The notes beneath the pieces are model-generated. The model saw only the letters and a program-made list of their open reading frames with translations. It was not told the origin of the DNA and searched no databases. From Membranipora membranacea (Eukaryota > Bryozoa > Gymnolaemata > Cheilostomatida > Membraniporidae): a stretch of 64,000 nt of DNA. The stretch spans positions 1,984,001 through 2,048,000 of the forward strand of contig OU612075.1 in assembly GCA_914767715.1 (NCBI GenBank). The letters are read 5' to 3'. Each line of letters starts with the position of its first letter. The first letter of the stretch is position 1. Both the position numbers and the translations under genes were made by a program. Positions 59,201 to 64,000 of the stretch are shown piece after piece.

Positions 59201-62200
59201 AGTGTCTACCTGCCTCCCCTCGAACTACCGGCCTTAAAGACTACCCAAAGACCAATGCATGTTGTGGTCAGGCAGTTACTTACGATAAAGTTTTGTCAGA
59301 TATGCATGGTAAAAACATTCTCTACTTGGCATGAAATCATTGATGATGGACAATGTGCCTCATATAAGGGAAGGTTACTCCCGTTCTCTGCCTGACTATA
59401 ACATGCATTGGTCTTTAGGTAGTGTGTGTTAACTGGCGCCACTGGCCTTACTCAAGATATACACAAACAGAACACCATCAGTTTGGGTGGGGAGCGTTTA
59501 GTTAGTATATCAAACATTATTTGTTTGATGTAGAATTAAAATGAAAAGTGAAATCAATAAAATCTTGTTACTCTTGAAACGTAGTTAAAATCGTATTGAA
59601 TTAAATTTATTGTACTTTTCGATGGACCCAGACAGCAACTAGATTTCGAACTTGCACTAAGACTGATTATCCCTTTGTATGAATTCAAGGAGCGTATCAG
59701 AATTGAGTCCCATACAATTATATAACCTTTCTCCTAGGCTGCAATTATCCACGATTTATTTATCGTGGCTGAAGATATCACGGCATGCAAGAAAAGCCTT
59801 TTACTTATACCAAAGATTATAAATACTGTCATTGCTAATATTAGCATGTAACTTTCACGTTCATGTAACTACTAGACATGAATATATCAATAACTTAGTT
59901 GGAGTTGTTCATTCAGCTATTTGTGTACCTGCGATAAATTTTCTGTGTGTTTCAGAATACAAGAAAATTAGCGTCTGGATAAGGGAATCAGGTGAACTAG
60001 GCCATTTTATTCCCAACCAAGTTTTATCCCAACTCCTTACTACGAAAATAACTATGAAAATTAATATGAAAACTAATGTGGAAATTAGTATGAAAACTCA
60101 TATGAAAATTACTTTGAAAATCCATGGACATTTTGCTGTGAATGATCATTAATATTTCATGTTTGGCACATATTGAGTTATCTTATTATTGATCGAACTG
60201 TCTGACCAGTGATATGCAGCTAGGATATAGGTATAACCTATCGCCCAACAAAACACCTAAAATATGATAGCCTACTGTATTACCAATTTTAGGCTACAAC
60301 AATTAAATGTCTTGATCCAACTCTAAGTGTAACTTCTTGAAAGTTGGAGGTATTATGGCTTTTAGTTTACAAGCGCGGGCATGAGTCTGGGGGGGGGGGG
60401 GTGGCTCAGACTAGTTTACGTCTAATCCAACTCACCTAAAATAAGCGATGTCCTTCTTAAACTTAAGGATAGGAGATTGGAGAAATGTTATAGGGGAAAC
60501 AAATTTTTTTTGCAATTTTTGATAGTTTTGAGGCTCATGCTAGAGTGATGAGGAACATAAGCCTTCATGAGTAAATATTGGCTAGTCCGGATGTGACCAA
60601 AATGCCACCACTCAAAGTGGAAGTTTTTACAACTTGATTGAATAAATGTTAGCTAGCCAAAGGTTTAGTCTTTGCAAAACAGCGCAAAATGGTGATATTT
60701 TCCTCCTGGGAATACGATTTCAAGATTGAAGATCAAGAAATTATCACAGAGTAAGGATATATAACACTGTGAAATTATACTGCTGCCCTAGATTGGCTAG
60801 TTAGAATTGGTAAAGCATCATCTCTTTTGAGTTACACTCAAGAATCATTCAAATAATGTTGTCTTACATCAGATGTCATTTATGCTTTCTATTAATTATT
60901 AATGGGCCATCAATTGCTTCATGGTGAGAGCTGAATTGTTCAAACTTCATCTCAAAGAAGTCTCAAATGCAAAGATTGATAATCATGGGCAAGGATTAGA
61001 TGCTGAGTTCAAAGAACACCATAGGAGTAAAGTATTTGTGGGAGGAAAATTTCACCATTTCGCACGGCTTTGAAAAGCTCCATTTTAGGCTAGCTAGAAT
61101 TTACCCATTCTCTTCTCCTAATTAGACTAAACCCTAGCTAATATTTACTCCCGGCCTAGAGTATTTAAAGTTAGTGTAACTCAGGGTGTGGCGTTGTGTA
61201 CAAGTCTGCTGACATAGTCTGCCTTTGGAATAGTTGGGGTTTGTGATTTGGGATTGGGTTGAATTTCATTGATGAAATCTTGATTTTGATTCCCAGACTA
61301 TATCTTACGGATTTTTCTGTCTGATTCAAATTAATATAAGCGTCTCATCTCAATAGTTTAACCACTGACTGTCTCATAGTCGAAGACGTTTAAAGCTATA
61401 GTTGCGCCTCCCCCTATTTGGTATCATATTGAAGGCCTCAGTCTAATTAAGAGCGCCGTGGCACCTTTTAAATAGCCTATGGACACAGTTGAAACCATTA
61501 GCTTTACTTAAACGAAAATTCTTTCTCAACTAAGATTGTCCCCCTGACTCACTTGCATATGACTGTGTTGTTATTCATCATGTCTCGAGACTGAAGGTTG
61601 TGGATATGGCGTAGTAGTAACGGCAGATCAACCAAAGTATCGTCATCGCTTTTTATAACCAGTTGAGCTTGAGGACAGTACTTTGTAATCCACCTGACAA
61701 TAAAAGTATATATCTTACTGTATATATCAGGGCCATAGTCTAGAAAAAAATATAGGGGAGGCACAATTCCGAGGCGAGCGCAAATCATCACTAAGAGAGG
61801 TGTTGTAAGCTGCTTCACAATCAATTTAAGGCATATAATTAGCAAAAGGTGATCTCAGAGGAGCTTATTCTGACATGGATTAACCAATTATAGTGTTTTT
61901 GGGCCACTGTATCTAGCTTTCAAGGGGAGGCAGTGCCTCCCTGCCTCCCCTAGAACTACAGCCCTGTATATAATCATTATAATCATAAATATAATCATAA
62001 TCATAATATAATCATAAAAGTATATATAATCATTGCTGACAATAAAAGTATTTACATATATATATATATATATATATATATGTACCATTGAATTCCATAT
62101 CAGAATGAGAAGATTTAATTCAGTGATATATACCTAAGTGCAGAGATAGCCTTATATGTCATATTGTGGTAATGATCAACAAATCGCTCCTGGATTATAT

Positions 62201-63042
62201 CCCCATATAACTCGTTCTCGTAATAAAGTCTTTGTACGCCTTCCGTGACGTTTCTCTTGGACTTCCCGCTTATTAATCCAAGAAAAAAGCCGACCTTGAC
62301 ATGATAGCCTGAGGGAAAGCTATGAGGGTTAGCCCAAGTTTCTCGGAGTGTCAATCGTTTTCTGAACTGGTTAGGCGCAGAATGCACCCAAATAAAAACA
62401 TTTGTCTGCTTGTTACACAGCTTGCTGTTGGATATCGAGTACCCGAAGTAAGGGTCTTTGATCATTCGTGGAAGAGCTTTTTCTTCATCTGACAGCGTTG
62501 AATTTGCGATAACCGGTACGCGTTTCCTCCGCCTTGAAGAAGATCCCACCTATATAATAATAATATGAACTTTATTTCCTTTATTTCCTTTATGTAACCA
62601 TATTCTCATTCGCCCCGAAAGGGGCGAATGAGAATATGGTTACATAAGATCGATGATACATGATACAAGTTACAAGTTGCCTTTAACTATCTGTTATTTG
62701 TACATTTTCAAGCCAACCTCTATAAATAAATAAATTAAATAAATAAAATAAGATACATGATACACTGATACATAAGATTGATGATACATGATACGACTCA
62801 TCTAATTAGCGCACCCTTGTACAATGTAAGGGTGGGCAAGCTAGGCGATTGATCAGAGAGCTCACCTCATGTTTGACGGTGTCTTTCTTTGGCTCTAAGC
62901 TTCGTTTGACTGCAAGCAACTGGTCTGTCTTCAATCCATAAGTCGTTGATTGTAAAAATATCAGTATCCATAATATGATCCACAACATCTTAATACAGTC
63001 ACAGAAAAGCCAAGCGTTATGCACCAAGTTGAGGCAGCGCAT
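55788..63042 (-). CDS. GT31 beta-1,3-galactosyltransferase-like enzyme (B3GALT-like, 4 exons)
   Basis: Spliced CDS: 63042-62866, 62549-62134, 61693-61553, 56214-55788; 1161 nt, 386 aa, all GT-AG with matching phases. Type II membrane layout: short cytosolic N-terminus, hydrophobic segment MLWIILWILIFLQS (res 19-32), lumenal stem, catalytic domain. GT31 hallmarks: HSAPNQFRKRLTLRETW (115-131; family SAPxNxxRRxAIRxTW), VGFFLG, DIIQERFVDHYHNMTYKA, a DxD-type metal/UDP-sugar motif KSDDDT (213-218), YFPNYCQGLAVVM (270-282; family YPxYCxGxGYVxS) and WIDDAWLFG (301-309; family EDVYVG). Several N-glycosylation sequons (NST, NVT, NMT, NNT, NHT, NST). Expected in the Golgi, adding a beta-1,3-linked hexose to glycans. 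The exact donor and acceptor (Gal or GlcNAc) cannot be told from sequence. Confidence 0.9.
56295..56521 (-). mobile_element. GGCCGTAG MITE, copy 2 (GT31 intron 3)
   Basis: Starts CAGGGCCGTAGTTCTAGGGG, ends CTAAACTCGGGCCCT. Opposite orientation to copies 1 and 4. Shares the block GTGGCCTAAAAACACTATAA with the 63303 copy. Paired GGGAGGCA/TGCCTCCC subterminal arms. Confidence 0.75.
56892..56939 (+). repeat. Poly(C) micro-element, copy 3, with 11 bp direct repeats
   Basis: CCTGAGCCCCCCAGACTTTT then GCCCCCTGGCCGACG and a C run; 48 bp. Precisely flanked by GCTTGTGATAG at 56881-56891 and 56940-56950, which marks it as an insertion. Confidence 0.65.
57331..57386 (+). repeat. Poly(C) micro-element, copy 4
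   Basis: AAGTCTGAGCCCCAGACTCT, TGCCTCCGCCCGTTG, then a C run and TGGTCGG. In GT31 intron 3, some 390 bp from copy 3. Confidence 0.55.
58536..58596. repeat. 29 bp hairpin with 3 nt loop (GT31 intron 3)
   Basis: Arms 58536-58564 and 58568-58596 pair with one mismatch (GCCCAAAAAAGGTTGACCAT.../...ATGGTCAACATTTTTTGGGC). The centre is CTCT-ACT-AGAG. ATGCATGCTC is internally repetitive. Confidence 0.8.
58890..59109 (-). mobile_element. U2-headed SINE, copy 2
   Basis: Reverse-strand copy of the same SINE inside the last intron of the GT31 gene. It is bounded by a perfect 14 bp target-site duplication AGTTTAAGGTACGT at 58876-58889 and 59110-59123. The head is diverged (TTCTCGGACATGGATTAACC) and lacks the first few U2 bases. 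Positions 58975-59030 are identical over 56 bp to 52349-52404 of copy 1. The 3' end is again a stem-loop CTGTTTTGTCATAAACAG. Confidence 0.85.
59150..59235 (+). mobile_element. GGCCGTAG MITE, right-end fragment
   Basis: Contains TTTCTAGGGGAGGCAGTG and CTGCCTCCCCTCGAACTAC, then CGGCCTT, matching the right terminus of the copy at 61728. The left half is absent. Left limit approximate. Confidence 0.6.
59241..59422. mobile_element. MITE with 35 bp terminal inverted repeats
   Basis: Left arm 59241-59275 (CTACCCAAAGACCAATGCAT...) and right arm 59388-59422 (...ATGCATTGGTCTTTAGGTAG) pair with about three mismatches. 182 bp, no ORF, in GT31 intron 3. Confidence 0.75.
60371..60411 (-). repeat. Poly(C) micro-element, copy 5, with 8 bp direct repeats
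   Basis: On the minus strand GTCTGAGCCAC, a C run, CAGACTCATGCCCGCGC. Flanked by TAGTTTAC at 60363-60370 and 60412-60419. Confidence 0.6.
60744..60772. mobile_element. TCACAGAGTAAGG micro-element, copy 2 (29 bp, collapsed)
   Basis: Left end TCACAGAGTAAGGATATAT intact, right end reduced to CACTGTGA. Flanked by a 5 bp duplication AATTA (60739-60743, 60773-60777). Confidence 0.6.
61553..61693 (-). CDS. GT31 exon 3 (DxD motif)
   Basis: Encodes WITKYCPQAQLVIKSDDDTL then VDLPLLLRHI. SDDDT is the family's metal-binding DxD site. Acceptor ttgtcag, donor AA|gtgagt, phase 2 at both ends. Confidence 0.92.
61728..61966 (+). mobile_element. GGCCGTAG MITE, copy 4 (GT31 intron 2)
   Basis: CAGGGCCATAG ... 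CTACAGCCCTG termini, about 239 bp. It is inserted in a TA-rich target (TATATA on both sides), only about 34 nt from the exon 3 acceptor, in a 440 bp intron. Confidence 0.8.
62056..62082 (+). repeat. (AT)n microsatellite (GT31 intron 2)
   Basis: About 12 AT units, preceded by an ATAATCATA-rich stretch (61972-62030) next to the MITE at 61728-61966. Confidence 0.85.
62134..62549 (-). CDS. GT31 exon 2 (start of catalytic domain)
   Basis: Starts VGSSSRRRKRVPVIANSTLS after acceptor atatag and carries VFIWVHSAPNQFRKRLTLRE(TW). Ends HNMTYKAISAL(R) at donor gtatat, phase 2. The basic run RRRKR could be a furin-like site in the stem. Confidence 0.9.
62590..62647. repeat. Perfect 27 bp hairpin with GAAA loop (GT31 intron 1)
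   Basis: Arms 62590-62616 and 62621-62647 are exact reverse complements (TTATGTAACCATATTCTCAT... ), separated only by GAAA (62617-62620). In RNA it would form a C-GAAA-G tetraloop hairpin. Confidence 0.85.
62866..63042 (-). CDS. GT31 exon 1 (signal anchor)
   Basis: ATG at 63042-63040 starts MRCLNLVHNAWLFCDCIK followed by MLWIILWILIFLQSTTYG, a single hydrophobic anchor, then a charged stem ending DTVKHE. Donor gtgagc, phase 0. A second Met at residue 19 could also start a shorter anchor. Confidence 0.8.
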
Positions 63043-63302
63043 TAATGTGTATCATAGTGTTATGACTGTTCAAACCAAGGAGTTATCTCTTTTTCTAACT
63101 AATGTATTTAACTCCTTGTTCAAACTAAATAATTTACTTGAATTTAGAAGTATCACTACATAGCTACAAAGAGTGGATGAAAATATCAGCAACAGCAGTG
63201 TCCATGTGGTTCAATCGAGGCTTATAAATAAGTGATGCTGAAAGATTATTATTAGACTTTATTCAGCGAGCAACCTAAAATCTAGCTAATCAAATATTCA
63301 AA

Positions 63303-63530
63303 CAGGCCCGTAGCTCTAAGGGAGGCAGAGAGGCACTGCCTCCCCTAGAAATCTTAATACAGTGGCCTAAAAACACTATAATTGGTGATCTATGTCAGAA
63401 TCAGCTCCGCTGGGATTTCCGTTTGCTTATGAATATGCCTTAAATTGCTTGAGGAAGAGCTTACAGCACCTCTACTGGACTTGCCTCAAACTTCTGCCTC
63501 CCCTATAATTTTTTCTAAACTACGGCCCTG
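63303..63530 (-). mobile_element. GGCCGTAG MITE, copy 5
   Basis: CAGGCCCGTAGCTCTAAGGG at the left and CTACGGCCCTG at the right, 228 bp, upstream of the GT31 gene. Same orientation as the 56295 copy and very similar through the middle. Confidence 0.8.
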
Positions 63531-63787
63531 CAAATCAATACAATCAAGAGGTTGCGAATACTGTATTTTGGTATTTTATGAAACTGAACTGAACTGAAAG
63601 TACTTAATAATCTTTGTGAGTGAATGTCAACTGACTAGTATTTTAATATCTTCGGGCAATGATCAACATAAGAGCTTATAGGTGTGCTGATGCTTGGGAC
63701 GTTAATTTTAAGTCAGGAGCGTCATGAATGCCAAAGATCCCTGTATATCAATGAATCTGAGGTTATTAAACTATAGTTGAGATTAGC

Positions 63788-63863
63788 CATTGTGGTGGCG
63801 GAGGGATATTGTAAAAGGCGCCGCGATACCGTACTTTTGAAATACCCCTCCGCCACCACAGTG
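63788..63863. repeat. 23 bp inverted repeat at right edge
   Basis: CATTGTGGTGGCGGAGGG.. at 63788-63810 pairs with ..CCTCCGCCACCACAGTG at 63841-63863 with two mismatches. The 30 bp centre contains GGCGCCGCG. An ORF read across it is not a gene. Confidence 0.65.
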
Positions 63864-64000
63864 GGAACAAACTTGTTCTAATAAGGCGAGGGAGGAGCTC
63901 TGGGGGTGTGAAGGCATTACTATACGCCCCTGTATGTACTAGAGGAACTAATGGCATGACCATAAATAGCTGACATTTATAAGCAAAGAGATTCACTTGA

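Larger units (their letters stand above)
56215..61552 (-). other. GT31 intron 3, dense in mobile elements
   Basis: 5.3 kb that carries a GGCCGTAG MITE and a fragment of one, three poly(C) micro-elements, the second U2-headed SINE, a 35 bp-TIR MITE, a 29 bp hairpin and a TCACAGAG micro-element. Diffuse TAGCTAGC-rich segments near 60620-60720 and 61020-61160 resemble others at 17580-17660, 21950-22030 and 49290-49390 and may be old repeat remnants. Confidence 0.65.
63043..64000. other. Upstream flank of GT31 gene
   Basis: No coding signal. Contains an AAGGAGTTA...TAACTCCTTG inverted pair (about 63074-63117), the GGCCGTAG MITE (63303-63530) and the 23 bp inverted repeat (63788-63863). No TATA or initiator element could be assigned. 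Confidence 0.5.

Noticed and set aside
63766-63996. Minus-strand ORF (76 codons) at the right edge
   Set aside because: Runs through both arms of a 23 bp inverted repeat; no family resemblance.

Overview
The window is a stretch of nuclear DNA from an animal. It is AT-rich, with long introns, consensus GT-AG splice sites and many short transposon-like repeats. No bacterial or organellar features are visible. The two recognisable proteins (an AFF/lilliputian-type elongation scaffold and a GT31 beta-1,3-glycosyltransferase) are animal families. The AFF C-terminal domain is strongly diverged from vertebrate members, which suggests an invertebrate, perhaps a fast-evolving one; the exact taxon cannot be fixed from the sequence.

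Layout: (1) At the left edge, minus strand, two well-spliced exons (516..358, 267..144) belong to an unrecognised membrane or secreted protein that runs off the window. (2) Positions 740-4691 are intergenic or 3' UTR. (3) Positions 47554..4692, minus strand, hold a complete 20-coding-exon AFF-family gene. All intron phases agree and the exons sum to 3687 nt (1228 residues plus stop), typical for the family. Its landmarks appear in canonical order: basic N-terminus, Lys/Ser-rich linker, ELL-binding-like segment, acidic poly-Ser/Asp tract with a DPW-L-L motif, two AT-hooks, an AF9/ENL-binding-like motif and the AFF C-terminal homology domain. (4) Positions 47600-55787 show no gene but hold a full-length SINE with a U2 snRNA-derived head. 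(5) Positions 63042..55788, minus strand, hold a four-exon GT31 (B3GALT-like) type II membrane glycosyltransferase of 386 residues. (6) The right edge carries repeats only.

The most unusual content is mobile DNA: a U2-headed SINE family (two copies, each with 13-14 bp target-site duplications, a shared 56 bp identical core and a 3' stem-loop instead of poly(A)); a CTAG-ended foldback MITE family (five copies); a roughly 230 bp MITE family with CAGGGCCGTAG ends; a 29-57 bp palindromic micro-element (TCACAGAGTAAGG) with 5 bp duplications; a 40-60 bp poly(C) micro-element flanked by direct repeats; and several near-perfect hairpins. Some insertions lie within about a dozen bases of AFF splice donors. 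The AFF protein is predicted to act in the nucleus as scaffold of the super elongation complex (P-TEFb/ELL/AF9-ENL), the GT31 enzyme in the Golgi. No functional link between the genes is apparent.
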